From the NCBI GenBank assembly GCA_023374025.1, contig SIJG01000024.1, positions 71,602 to 135,601 on the forward strand: 64,000 nucleotides of DNA, read 5' to 3'. Position numbers and translations under genes: made by a program. Position 1 is the stretch's first letter, and every line of letters begins with the position of its first letter. This stretch comes from Heterodera schachtii. Its lineage: Eukaryota; Nematoda; Chromadorea; Rhabditida; Heteroderidae. Shown piece after piece: positions 31,311-43,079 of the stretch. The notes under the pieces were generated by a model that saw nothing but the letters and a program-made list of their open reading frames with translations, was not told the DNA's origin and did no database searches.

Positions 31311-34187
31311 GTGGTTGAGTTTGTTACTACGGTTGGAGTTGCGTTTGTAATTATTTGTTGCTACGGTTAGAGTTGTGTTTGGGGTTGAGTTTGTTACTAC
31401 GGTTAGAGTTGCGTTTGTAATTATTTGTTGCTACGGTTAGAGTTGTGTTTGGGGTTGAGTTTGTTACTACGGTTGGAGTTGCGTTTGTTTGTTTGTTGCT
31501 ACGGTAGGAGTTGCGTTTGTAATTATTTGTTGCGACGGTTAAAGTTGTGTTTGGGGTTGAGTTTGTTACTACGGTTGGAGTTGCGTTTGTAATTATTTGT
31601 TGCTACGGTTAGAGTTGTGTTTGGGGTTGAGTTTGTTACTACGGTTGGAGTTGCGTTTGTTTGTTTGTTGCTACAGTTGGAGTTGCGTTTGTAATTATTT
31701 GTTGCTACGGTTAGAGTTGTATTTGTGGTTGAGTTTGTTACTACGGTTGGAGTTGCGTTTGTAATTATTTTTTGCTACGGTTAGAGTTATGTTTGGGGTT
31801 GAGTTTGTTACTACGGTTGGAGTTGCGTTTGTTTGTTTGTTGCTACGGTTGGAGTTGCGTTTGTAATTATTTGTTCCTACGGTTAGAGTTGTGTTTGGGG
31901 TTGAGTTTGTTACTACGGTTGGAGTTGCGTTTGTAATTATTTGTTGCTACGGTTAGAGTTGTGTTTGGGGTTGAGTTTGTTACTACGGTTGGAGTTGCGT
32001 TTGTAATTATTTGTTGCTACGGTTAGAGTTGTGTTTGGGGTTGAGTTTGTTACTACGGTTTGAGTTGCGTTTGTTTGTTTGTTGCTACAGTTGGAGTTGC
32101 GTTTGTAATTATTTGTTGCTACGGTTAGAGTTGTGTTTGTGGTTGAGTTTGTTACTACGGTTGGAGTTGCGTTTGTAATTATTTGTTGCTACGGTTAGAG
32201 TTGTGTTTGGGGTTGAGTTTGTTACTACGGTTGGAGTTGCGTTTGTTTGTTTGTTGCTACAGTTGGAGTTGCGTTTGTAATTATTTGTTGCTACGGTTAG
32301 AGTTGTGTTTGTGGTTGAGTTTGTTACTACGGTTGGAGTTGCGTTTGTAATTATTTGTTGCTACGGTTAGAGTTGTGTTTGGGGTTGAGTTTGTTACTAC
32401 GGTTGGAGTTGCGTTTGTTTGTTTGTTGCTACGGTTGGAGTTGCGTTTGTAATTATTTGTTGCTACGGTTAAAGTTGTGTTTGGGGTTGAGTTTGTTACT
32501 ACGGTTGGAGTTGCGTTTGTTTGTTTGTTGCTACAGTTGGAGTTGCGTTTGTAATTATTTGTTGCTACGGTTAGAGTTGTGTTTGTGGTTGAGTTTGTTA
32601 CTACGGTTGGAGTTGCGTTTGTAATTATTTGTTGCTACGGTTAGAGTTGTGTTTGGGGTTGAGTTTGTTACTACGGTTGGAGTTGCGTTTGTTTGTTTGT
32701 TGCTACAGTTGGAGTTGCGTTTGTAATTATTTGTTGCTACGGTTAGAGTTGTGTTTGTGGTTGAGTTTGTTACTACGGTTGGAGTTGCGTTTGTAATTAT
32801 TTGTTGCTACGGTTAAAGTTGTGTTTGGGGTTGAGTTTGTTACTACGGTTGGAGTTGCGTTTGTTTGTTTGTTGCTACAGTTGGAGTTGCGTTTGTAATT
32901 ATTTGTTGCTACGGTTAAAGTTGTGTTTGGGGTTGAGTTTGTTACTACGGTTGGAGTTGCGTTTGTTTGTTTGTTGCTACGGTTGGAGTTGCGTTTGTAA
33001 TTATTTGTTGCTACGGTTAGAGTTGTGTTTGTGGTTGAGTTTGTTACTACGGTTGGAGTTGCGTTTGTAATTATTTGTTGCTACGGTTAGAGTTGTGTTT
33101 GGGGTTGAGTTTGTTACTACGGTTGGAGTTGCGTTTGTTTGTTTGTTGCTACAGTTGGAGTTGCGTTTGTAATTATTTGTTGCTACGGTTAGAGTTGTGT
33201 TTGTGGTTGAGTTTGTTACTACGGTTGGAGTTGCGTTTGTAATTATTTGTTGCTACGGTTAGAGTTGTGTTTGGGGTTGAGTTTGTTACTACGGTTGGAG
33301 TTGCGTTTGTTTGTTTGTTGCTACGGTTGGAGTTGCGTTTGTAATTATTTGTTGCTACGGTTAAAGTTGTGTTTGGGGTTGAGTTTGTTACTACGGTTGG
33401 AGTTGCGTTTGTTTGTTTGTTGCTACAGTTGGAGTTGCGTTTGTAATTATTTGTTGCTACGGTTAGAGTTGTTTTTGTGGTTGAGTTTGTTACTACGGTT
33501 GGAGTTGCGTTTGTTTGTTTGTTGCTACAGTTGGAGTTGCGTTTGTAATTATTTGTTGCTACGGTTAGAGTTGTGTTTGTGGTTGAGTTTGTTACTACGG
33601 TTGGAGTTGCGTTTGTAATTATTTGTTGCTACGGTTAGAGTTGTGTTTGGGGTTGAGTTTGTTACTACGGTTTGAGTTGCGTTTGTTTGTTTGTTGCTAC
33701 AGTTGGAGTTGCGTTTGTAATTATTTGTTGCGACGGTTAAAGTTGTGTTTGGGGTTGAGTTTGTTACTACGGTTGGAGTTGCGTTTGTAATTATTTGTTG
33801 CTACGGTTAGAGTTGTGTTTGGGGTTGAGTTTGTTACTACGGTTGGAGTTGCGTTTGTTTGTTTGTTGCTACGGTTGGTGTTGCGTTTGTAATTATTTGT
33901 TGCTACGGTTAGAGTTGTGTTTGGGGTTGAGTTTGTTACTACGGTTGGAGTTGCGTTTGTTTGTTTGTTGCTACAGTTGGAGTTGCGTTTGTAATTATTT
34001 GTTGCTACGGTTAGAGTTGTGTTTGTGGTTGAGTTTGTTACTACGGTTGGAGTTGCGTTTGTAATTATTTGTTGCTACGGTTAGAGTTGTGTTTGGGGTT
34101 GAGTTTGTTACTACGGTTGGAGTTGCGTTTGTTTGTTTTTGCTACAGTTGGAGTTGCGTTTGTAATTATTTGTTGCTACGGTTAGAG
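31311..34187 (+). repeat. Higher-order tandem array between palindrome arms
   Basis: Built of monomers of about 31-36 bp around ctacggttagagttgtgttt, ctacggttggagttgcgttt and ctacagttggagttgcgttt. Monomers group into blocks of 102 bp (three monomers) and 70 bp (two). Three 102 and two 70 blocks make a 446-bp higher-order unit that recurs at 32355, 32801 and 33247. The next period is 548 bp, one extra 102-bp block. All monomers point one way, so the array is not itself palindromic. The Leu-rich open frames in it are by-products of the repeat. Confidence 0.9.
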
Positions 34188-34424
34188 AAACACAACTCTA
34201 ACCGTAGCAACAAAAAAACTATCTAAAATTAATTTAAAAATTTCCCAGAAAATTTTAGATTTTCCGGCCCTTAGAATAAGGCACAAACTCTAAAATAAGC
34301 AACTTTACAAATTCTCAGCCTTTAAACACTGTACAGAATAGACAACATTAATAATTAGTACAGATCAAACTCTAATTATCCCAATTAGCAAATCCAAATG
34401 CCATTTTTGTCATCTCACAATCAG

Positions 34425-34553
34425 ATGTTCGTGCTCGGCCGGTTGGACCCCAGTGCGCTGCCGTTGGGTCTCTTTTTGCGCATTTACGACCCTTCCGATG
34501 AGCGCCACTGGGACAAATGTGTGCAGTACGCCATGCTGGTGTCAAGAAAATGA
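34425..34553 (+). CDS. 42-codon conserved terminal exon (right arm)
   Basis: Inverted counterpart of the exon at 30945-31073, with the same acceptor and stop. It lies just outside the tandem array. Confidence 0.4.
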   Translation: MFVLGRLDPSALPLGLFLRIYDPSDERHWDKCVQYAMLVSRK

Positions 34554-35041
34554 ACAACAACGGAATTTGATGATTGATGAAAATGGACGAAGAAAAAAAT
34601 GCAACAATTTTCCCCCAATTTTTAACACTTTTTTATATTGTCATTTGTCAATATTTATGTCTAAAAATGGGTATTTCCTTCTACTATAATAATTATTTAT
34701 TATAATTTTAAAATTAATTTCAATTTAAAAATGCTTTTTATTATTTTTATTTAATTTGTGGAATTAGAGCCAAATTTAAATTTCAAAAATCCAATTAATT
34801 TCTTACTCCCTTATTGTTTTGTGCTCGATATATCGGAACTAATGTGCACAAAAAGCTCAACCTCAAAAGTTGGTCACTAATTATTCTATTTGGATGGATA
34901 TTTGTCTTTTCCTACAGTACTTTGATGCGTAAAAAGGATTTTTTTAACAACAAAAATTTGATTGGGTCAACAAATACAATCAAATTTGATCTCAACAAAT
35001 ACAATCAAATTTGATCATGTCCTCTTCTCAACCCTCCGAGT

Positions 35042-35279
35042 TCAGACGTTTCCGGCCGGAAACTGCGCAATTCTAAGTTCCAGTTGCGCGCTGGGATGGA
35101 CGTTGTTCTGTAACAACGTTCGTATTGTTATGCATTTGGATTCCTAAATGGGAAAAAAGATGATGAATGATGAATATATATAAAAAAAGTAAGCTTACCT
35201 TGAAAAAGCAATGTCTGCTGCTGGGCCGGGATTTGCCATCCCGCTTGGATCGCCAGTTTCACTTGCCACACAGTGTTGG
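35042..35279 (-). pseudogene. Degenerate second ubiquitin-like unit (right arm)
   Basis: Palindromic copy of the unit at 30220-30457. Confidence 0.5.
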
Positions 35280-36189
35280 TCAGTTGGATGTTCGTGGATA
35301 AATTATGTTTCTGTCCGGGGTCAGAATTCCGATGGCGCCTCCACGCAGACTCATCGACAAATGTAGTGTGGATTCGGCCTTGATGTTGTAGTCGGCCAGG
35401 GTTCTCCCGTCCTCAAGCTGTTTCCCTAAATGGGGGCAGTGTGTAAAGCGAAATGGCGGCAATTAAGTGACAGTACCAGCGAAGATGAGACGCTGCTCAT
35501 CCGAATGGATGCCCTCCTTGTCCTGGATTTTCGCCTTCACATTCTCGATGATGTCGCTCGCCTCAACTTCGAGGGTTATCGTCTTGAAGGTCAGTGTCTT
35601 GACAAAGATTTGAATGTGGCAAATCTCCTGCAAAGAAACAACAATTTTAAGTTCAAGAAGCAAACTCATTAAAACGCAATATGTATTTTGGGCTCTATTG
35701 TACTTTATGAGCCCAAAGGTATTTGGACTGATAAAAATTCGATTGGACTTATAAAAAATTCATGGGACTCATAAAGTGCAATAGAGCCATTAGCAAACAG
35801 CCACAAACCTCGGGGAAGAAATCCTCCTCGATCGGACGAGCACCCTCCTGCACCAATTTGAACGGCCAGCGCTTCATGTCCGACTGCACCGCCGGGTCGT
35901 CGAACTTGCGCCCGATGAGACGTTTGGCGTCGAACGCGGTGTTTGGCGGGTTCATAGCCACCTGTCAAATAAATCATAAATCGGTTTAAAATGCTTAAAC
36001 AGTTACATTTTGTTGAAAACTTGCCTGGTTCTTGGCCGCATCGCCGATCAAACATTCGGTGTCGGTTTTTGCTCCACCTTGGTCGTTCGCGATGATCTCC
36101 ACCTTTCCGCGCTGAAACTCTCCAACACACGAATACGTCGTACCGAGGTCGATGGCAATTGCATTAGCTGCGATTTTTGAAAAAGCCAT
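35280..36189 (-). CDS. HSP70 N-terminus fused to divergent ubiquitin, right-arm copy (204 aa)
   Basis: Exons 36025..36189, 35809..35961, 35477..35627 and 35280..35425 mirror the left-arm gene and keep the same frame, including the GC-AG first intron and the MITE in intron 2 (35691-35788). Both copies being intact while neighbouring fragments carry stops is compatible with retained coding function, or simply with recent duplication. Upstream, the CT-rich promoter is followed directly by the poly-C/TACTAATTC repeats without the Mutator-like insertion. Confidence 0.7.
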
Positions 36190-36419
36190 TGAAACTGAAA
36201 AATGAAAAATTTAAAAATTGGTCGCCTCATAAAAATGATAGATGACAAACAAAGAGGGGGGGGGGCAAATTTTGTAAAATTTATTGAATTCAGAGAGAAA
36301 GAGAGAGAGAGAGAGGAGAGAGAGGGAGCAGCAGAAAAGTGAAAATGAGCGATCCCTTGGCCGGAGGCGCTTAAATAGGAAAATTTTTTGCGAGGGGCGG
36401 GCACAAATACCGTATTTCC

Positions 36420-36530
36420 TGAATTAGTACCCCCCCCCCTGAATTAGTACCCCCCCCCCTGAATTATAACCCTCCTTTGGAGGGTGGTTGAAAAATATAA
36501 CCCCCCCTGAATTAGTACCCCCCCCCTGAA
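36420..36530. repeat. Empty target site and 'gaattagtacccc' repeat
   Basis: Tandem gaattagtacccccc units and a hairpin (cctcctttggagggtgg). The sequence ctgaattataaccctcc near 36459-36475 is the uninterrupted form of the site that holds the Mutator-like element in the left arm. Similar 'gagccccctgaaataagc' sequence occurs near 61620. Confidence 0.7.
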
Positions 36531-36533
36531 CAT

Positions 36534-37022
36534 CTAAATATCAACCGAGGCATCGCTTTCATCCTCCCCCAAATCGATTTCTTCAACTCCTTTGATGACC
36601 GCATCTTCTTTGCGCCTTTGCTTCAACAGTGCGAGACCATTTGGGATTGCACCATCCTTCTAAATTGGGAATTGACTCCCAAGCCGACGCTATCCATTCC
36701 AAATAGATGTCCATCGGCGGTGCCTTCAGGTTCCCAGTCGATGTCGTCGGCTTCTCTCCGTTGACCATCCAATCGTTGTACTTCTCGCGAATTGCATTTT
36801 TGAATGGTGCATTCCAACAAACATCCGGGGCCTTTAAAATGTCAATTTTGAAAATTTATATGGATTTTTGATTACCTGAATGAACTTAGTTGTGCCGCCT
36901 GGGACAACGGCAGAATGTATTTCCAATCGTCGCAATGTGTCCTTCGTATCCACGCTGATGTGACATCTGAAGCTATCCCAGATCAGTAGGCGCGAGCCAC
37001 CGAAGAACGTCTTGCCGAAAAC
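36534..37022 (-). pseudogene. pogo-like DDE transposase remnant, right arm (no TAG)
   Basis: Same fragment as at 22803-23283, with exon 36876..37022 and the following exon from 36831. The codon that is TAG in both left copies is AAG here (36942-36944), so the DDE segment reads through (ISVDTKDTLRRLE). An 8-bp difference (ggcgcaaa) near 36615 changes the frame before the acidic C-terminus, which is still not in frame. N-terminal exons are missing here too. Confidence 0.75.
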
Positions 37023-37419
37023 CTAAGCATTAAATTTTAATTAGGACAAATTGAAAAGCAAAGCAATTAAGTTTACATTTTCCTCAGTGCCCCCTCTTGC
37101 TTCTTCCAGCCTCTGATATACGGTAAACGCATCTGGCAAGATGGGACAAAAATTTGCACAAAAAATGGACGAACAAAAAAAAAATGCAAATTAGCCAACG
37201 AATTGAACAAAAGAAAAATTTTGTGAGAAAAAAATTTTTGCACAAAATTGGCCGGAGTTGAGCCGGGCGAAGAAAGGAATTTGAATTTTTGTGAAGGGAT
37301 GGTACAAAATGGGACAAAGGGGCAAACTCAACTGGCAGAAATGGGATTTTTAACAAAGGACGGCAGAAGACGCGGGGCTATTTACAATTTGAATTGCCCC
37401 CCGGGGAAAAGGAGAATTA

Positions 37420-37675
37420 CGGGGGGAGGGGGGGGGGCTCAAAGAAGGGATCAGAAATCATGCAGATGTGCAAAATTTGGAAATTGCCCCCCCCCCGCCC
37501 ACTGTCCCCCCCCCCCTCCCCTTTTTGTTATGTTCATCCGTCGCCGTCTTCCCCCCCCCCCCTCCCTACCCCTTTACCCGCCCCCCCTGCTTTCCCCCCC
37601 CCCCCCCCTGCTTCCCCCCCTTTTTTTGTTTATCCATCGCTCGCCCGCCGTCTTCCCCCCCCCCCCCTCACTCCC
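37420..37675. repeat. C-run tract (right arm; G4 potential on minus strand)
   Basis: Inverted copy of the left-arm G-run tracts, with even longer C runs near 37598-37612. Confidence 0.8.
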
Positions 37676-37749
37676 CGCGCTTTCGTTGGCACAATTAAAA
37701 TGCATTTACACGTTCGTCCCCTTTGCAGTACAATTTTGAACTGCCACCG

Positions 37750-38175
37750 ATGAGTCGCGAGGAGCGCGTGATGGCCTCCGTTATGGTTGTCCGCCAATTT
37801 CATTTAAATTTTTAAATCCCCCCCGGCATTTCTATAGGAAAATTGTGCCTTCAAATCGGCGGTTGCGTGTGCGTTGGGTGCCGGCATTGGCGTTCTGTTC
37901 GGCCTGTTCACTGTCAGCGTGAACCCCAGCTATGCGATCAGCAAAGACCCGACCAAACCGGTGGGTTGGCATTATTTGCATTTTTAAATTTATTACTATT
38001 TTTTATTTTCAATGTTTGCTTTTCGTCCTCATTTCAATTTCCATTTTCAGCTGTCACCGAAATGAAGACGCGGGTGGGCCGTTACTCGCGAAACTTTGCC
38101 TCCATCGGTTTACTTTTTGCCGGCATTGAATGTGCATTTTGGAGACGACACGCGCAAAAAACGACTGGAGAAATG
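37750..38175 (+). pseudogene. TIM22-like fragment, right arm (C-terminally truncated)
   Basis: Exons 37750..37785, 37838..37964 and 38051..38175 join in frame when the second donor is taken as GTGG|gttggc. The product starts MSREERVMASVMENCAFKSA, reads ACALGAGIGVLFGLFTV, and continues KTRVGRYSRNFASIGLLFAG then IECAFWRRH. This is the core of TIM22, the carrier translocase of the mitochondrial inner membrane, covering the first two membrane segments and the Cys-containing ENCAF motif. The usual last two segments are absent. A short SGAIVLR echo lies near 38240, then an interspersed GC-rich repeat (ggcgcctaatggcaccgcc) takes over. Without them import function is unlikely. Confidence 0.65.
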
Positions 38176-38697
38176 GTGGGACTGAGAAAAGAGCAAAAAC
38201 TCCCCATTAAAATTCGGTTTCTCCCCTTTTTAGGCACTCTTTCGGGTGCCATCGTTTTGAGAAAAAATTGGCAAATTTTTGAAAAAATTTTTAATCAAAT
38301 TTCTTTAACAAATTACATTACCCGGCGGCGCCTAATGGCACCGCCTGTCACCCCCATTTTACCATATTTCTCGAAACTTTAGCTCCAAAATGGCAAAAAG
38401 TAAGAAGCGGTATTTCTGAAAAAACTACGGCTTATTTTAGCCTTTTTGATAATTAATTCGTTGTTTCACTCGAAAATTTATTGGTCACTTTTTAAACATT
38501 ACCAGAAATTTTGTACCTTTTCTGTAGTTTTCAAAATATAACTTTTTGGCGAGTTGCTAATCGCTTAACACTACCTTTAATTGTTTTCTCAAATATGGTA
38601 TTTGCCAGAGATAAATTTTTTAGGTCAAACTTTTTCAGGCAAGGGATTTATTTTAATTAATTTATTTTTTTTTTACATTTTTCTATGTGTTTTTCAG

Positions 38698-41142
38698 ATG
38701 CCCATGTTAACCATGTCCAAGTGTTGATCAGCGGAATGGCCACACTGGACGATGATGCCAAAATTGGAGTTGACCTCCGCTGCGGGGCGGAGGAAAGTGA
38801 GCGACGCCCGGACGCAATTCCGTACAACGCGCAACGCGTAATAATTTCATTGATTTTAATAACTACTAATTAATTAAAATAATTAATTATTTTATAATTT
38901 TCAAAAACAGATCGACATAATCGAGATGGAAAATGATTGGCGGAAGGGACTGATCAGAGAATGTCCAAATCGCGACAATATACACTGATCAATTGCCCAA
39001 AAATTTGATCAGGAAATGTCCAAACTTCCACAAAGTAATCTAATCAGAAAAGGTTCAAAAGAACATCCTGCTGATCTGCTGATCAGAGATAACAACAAAT
39101 AAGCATAAAAAATATAAATAAAATAGTTGTTAACAAAGCGAACAAACGCACAAATGATCTGGTCAATGGGATCAGATTAGAGAGAGTCTCTCTGATCATC
39201 ATAATGCCTCAAAAATAATTGCTCTTGCAATTGCCGCTTCATTAGGACAAAAACGAAGAACTGTTCAAAAGTAAAAAACTGATCAAAATTGTCCATCTTT
39301 TTGCTGACTATTCTCTGATCATTCATGAATTCTACTACGAATTTATGACCAAAATCCATGAGAAATAAAACACAAATATTTCAGGAAGAATTTCCGCCAC
39401 TTCGAATGGCTGTGTTTCAATCGCCGATTGTGCGCATTTTGCTCGAAATTCTGAACATCACCGTGTTCATGGTGAACAACACATCCCAATTAAAAAACGA
39501 ATTAATTTAATAATAAAAAAATAATTAATTAAAATTTGACATTTTATTAGGAGCTAAGCAGTCGCTCCAATTTATTCTTCCAACTGGCCAATTTGGTCGG
39601 CATCATTTCCCTTTTTGTCGGCTCCTACGGCTCCTACATAATTGTGCCAATCGGCGCTTCGCTGCTGCATGAATATCGGCACGTTTTTAATCATTAACAA
39701 AATAAAAAATTTTGCATTTTTATATGAAAAAGCGAGCAATGTTTTAAAATTCGATTGAATTATTTTCGATAAAAAGGCAAATAATTAAACAACAAAATCA
39801 AAATACGATTCATTATTAATCCGACTTGAATAGCCCGTTAATTCCGTGGCATTAAATAAAATTTGACTTTACAAATCCCATTCGTTTATCCCTGGGCATT
39901 AATTGGATAATCACTCCGCTAATCCTCCAATTAGTAATTAACACATTTTGTAAAAGCATTGCTTTTTTGGCTTAATTTTGGTCCTCCGCTTTTCCTCCCC
40001 CCTAAAATAATTAAAATTTAATTTTTGTTTTTCAGTTTTTTGCTTTTTTCCGTCTCGTCGACTTCTGCCAATTGTTCTGGTCCGTGCAGAAGTTCATCGC
40101 CGATTTCATCGGCGCCCTCAATTTGATCCCGAGCCCGGCCGACGTTTCCACGCCGTTGCCCTCCTCGGCGTTGGCACAATGTGAGCGGCGAAAGCATCGG
40201 CGGGTGCCAATCGAAAAACCCTAAAAATCCGGCAAACATTTTAAAAATTCGGCACGGACTCTCCAAAACCAGATAAAAGTCTGTCTGCCTTATCACATTA
40301 TCCGCTGTAATCGCCACACTGAGAGAAAGCGGACAAAATGATTTTTTGGGAATTAATTTTAATTAGGACCGAATTTTGTTACACAAAAACTTCAAAATCA
40401 ATCACAAGAAATAATCATATTCATAAGGATTTTTTTGTAAAAGAATGAAATTTTAAATTTTTCTTCTCTAAAATATTTTGTACAAAATAAAAATGTTTAA
40501 AAATTTTGTTTTAAATAAGTTATTCATTCTGATAAAATTTAATAAATTTTGTACTATTCAATTACCTTACCTTTTTCATTTCTTGTAAAAAATATTTTTG
40601 TATTTTAAAATGTTAAGCATTTTTTGATTTTTTTCTAATTTTTTAAAATTTTTCCTTACCAAATATATCTACAGTATTCCAATATTCCACCATAATAATA
40701 CCGTTCATAATTCAAAATTCCCTAATTTTTTAAATAATTTTTAACCCCCCCCCCCTCAGTTTACATTTGCTTTTGCTCTGTGCCGAGATGCTTTTCGCCT
40801 CTCTGTTGGCCACCGTTTGCTTTCGGCCCTCGCGTTGTGCCTTTTTTGACCGGCATCGGAGTGCCAATGCCAATGTCAATGCCCTCGAGGGATGTGCCGT
40901 GGACGGCGGTGCCCATTCCGTCGCTTCTCTCAGCGCCTGCGGCGGTGCCGAGGACGGAGACGAGTCGCGCAACACATCGGTGGAGTCAATCCATTGCCGG
41001 TGGCGAAACTTTGATGGAGACGAAAATGGGGACGAAGCGATTAGAGGGAGAAAAGGGCAAAGAATGGCAAACGAATGGCACGGCAAAACGGCGGACAGAG
41101 AGCAAAAGTATTGATCAGAGAATGAATGGGACGGACGATTGA
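38698..41142 (+). CDS. Membrane protein, Ost-alpha/TMEM184-like (right arm)
   Basis: Exons seen: 38698..38837, from 38911, 39385..39471, 39551..39682, 40036..40180 and 40760..41142. The third reads RMAVFQSPIVRILLEILNIT. The fourth holds one long membrane segment (LANLVGIISLFVGSYGSYII) and LLHEYRH. The fifth reads FFAFFRLVDFCQLFWSVQKF. The order and spacing resemble the last membrane segments of Ost-alpha (SLC51A/TMEM184 family), steroid and bile-salt transporter subunits. This is a tentative match from memory. The last exon can be read in two frames: one encodes LLLLCAEMLFASLLATV, like the final Ost-alpha segment, and the other a Pro/Thr-rich tail. The four N-terminal segments are missing and the second exon lacks a good donor, so the locus may be a pseudogene. 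Confidence 0.4.
38945..39365. repeat. GATC-rich cluster in intron (right arm)
   Basis: Right-arm copy of the cluster at 20470-20935, about ten TGATCA-like words. An open frame on the minus strand inside it (39177-39359) is judged accidental. Confidence 0.6.
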
Positions 41143-41940
41143 TTGATCAGCAGCAAAGAGTGATCGGAAGGAAGCAGCAGCAGCAGAGGGATGGATGAAA
41201 CTCAGTGATTGGAAACAAAAAAAAGTGATCGGAAAAGATGATCGGGTAGATTTTGACGAAAATTGATAGGAAAATTGCTCAAAATGAAATGCCAAAATTT
41301 GATCAACGAGTGAGTGATCGAAATTTTGATCAAAGTAATTTAATATGTCCATTAATTTTTGTGTTAAATTTCACATAAAAATGCTTAAAAATGAATTCCG
41401 TTTCACATAATATTTATTTGAATTAATATTTATATTTACATTTTTCATTCGATGCCAATATTTCCCTTATATAGAGAATCGGTATAAAGTTTATTTTGAT
41501 GAATTTTGATGGCAAATTTATGCCATTGCCAACCAAAGCCAATCAATTTATTGTCATTTTATTCCATTTTCATGGAAAAATTTCCAAATTATCGATGTCT
41601 ATTAAAAGCAAAAATATTTTATGTTGAAAATTTAAAAAATTCTAAATTTTATTAAAACTTTACTTTCATTTTTTACGTTGGGAATGGGGGAAAATGTGTG
41701 GCTTTTGTTTATCTTTTGATGAGAATCGCCGCCGGGTATTTTGAGGGGGCGAGAGAGTGTGGGGAATGGAGCGGAAAAGTGGGAATGAGAGAGACAAATA
41801 ACGCGAGAGGGGCGATAGATGGAGACAAAACAATGAGACCATGGTGACTTTGGCCGGAAAAAGAAATCATAGATTTGGGAGAGAGAGTGAGGCAATCAGA
41901 GACGGGCAGAGAAGGCAAAAATGGGAGAGAGTGTGTGTAC

Positions 41941-42130
41941 CTAAATGAGAGACCAAAGAAGAGCATCGCCTTAATTGGGAGGGGGGGAATTAGCAAAAGC
42001 AAATGTTAGCAGAAAACGAAAAGCCAAAGACCCTATTCTTCTTGGAGCCACAGCATTGTGAGATGATGACAAACAGAGCACTGAGGACGATCAGAACGAT
42101 TTGGACAGGCAACAGAATGAGAGGGAACAT
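41941..42130 (-). pseudogene. Copied exon 1 of the acidic-tail gene (right arm)
   Basis: Palindromic counterpart of the fragment at 17712-17901 (exon 42032..42130). It has the same orientation as the parental gene, so it and the block at 16.3-16.7 kb form direct repeats bounding most of the palindrome. Confidence 0.6.
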
Positions 42131-43079
42131 TTTTATGATTATTACTAAAAAATGGAGAAAATTTCATTTAAATTTTATGCATGGCATAAAACTCGTTGAA
42201 CGGTGGGTTTTGGGGGTCCCTGATACGAATCTGGAATCTGATACCAATTTAATCCAATTTCGAATCCATAACTTAAATTTGAGCAAAAAAGAGAAATCCG
42301 AAAAATTTAAATTTTCGTCTTTCTGCTCGAGTTCGGGTAAGAGATTTGTCAAAAGATGGAATATTTGATAAATACCAAATGTAGTTGGAACTCATTTTTA
42401 GAATTATTTGTAAGCGAAAAAAAGACATGAAAATCCGTTAAGAAAAGCTGTAATTAATTCTTTGTACATACATTTGAGGTGGTACAAAAAAAAAATTTCG
42501 GAATAACGAAATGCATTTGAAATGTTTGGGTTGACTGAGAATTTTAGGCACTTTTATATACAATTTGCGGACACTGGCAGAAAAAAAAAACAAAATTGGA
42601 GGAGAATGGTGAGACACTGACAAAGAAATCAGAGAAGCGAAACAGTGGGGCAGCAGAGAAAACATAGAAAAGGTAAAAGGGCAATATTTCTTCACTTTCT
42701 CTTCCTCATTTTTTACTCCATCTAAAAATTACTAAACTTAATGAATTTCTAGGGCTTCCATTTTTATGTAAGAAGAATCGCGAAATATGTAAATAAAATA
42801 TGTATAAAAAAATTGATTTTTTGGGGTTGGGTACATTTTTAAAAAAATTTAAATTTTTTCATAAGATATTTTTCTAAATTTTCAAAAATTCTCAAAACAT
42901 ATACGAAGAAAATGCAAAATTTTGGATTTTTTGGGGTATTTAATAAAAATAACCCCGAAATATGAAAATATGTAATAAGAGTACCAATTTTTGTTCGCAC
43001 ACACAAAAAGAAAGTACTAATTAGAGCATGGAGAAGCCAGGAAAAAAATATGTATTTTACATAAAAATGGAATCCCTGG

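Larger units (their letters stand above)
34188..43047 (-). repeat. Right arm of the large palindrome
   Basis: Inverted counterpart of 16825-31310. The inner edge is 'aaacacaactctaaccgtag', the complement of the first monomer of the central array. The outer edge lies at 'gagaagccaggaaaaaa', inside what on the left is a hAT-like terminus. It carries one copy of each gene fragment and the empty site of the Mutator-like element. Confidence 0.9.

Noticed and set aside
32355..34064. Leu/Arg/Cys-rich open frames of 89-123 codons in the tandem array
   Set aside because: They arise from repeat units lacking stops in one frame. The text repeats LLLRLELRL with the DNA period and has no independent coding signal.
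31311..34187. Regular spaced repeats resembling a CRISPR array
   Set aside because: There are no unique spacers. The monomers are all related and contiguous, and the organism is a eukaryote. It is a satellite-type array.
36595..36640. Possibility that the right-arm DDE copy is an intact domesticated transposase
   Set aside because: The N-terminal half and DNA-binding region are missing, and the frame is still broken before the acidic C-terminus, so intactness cannot be supported.
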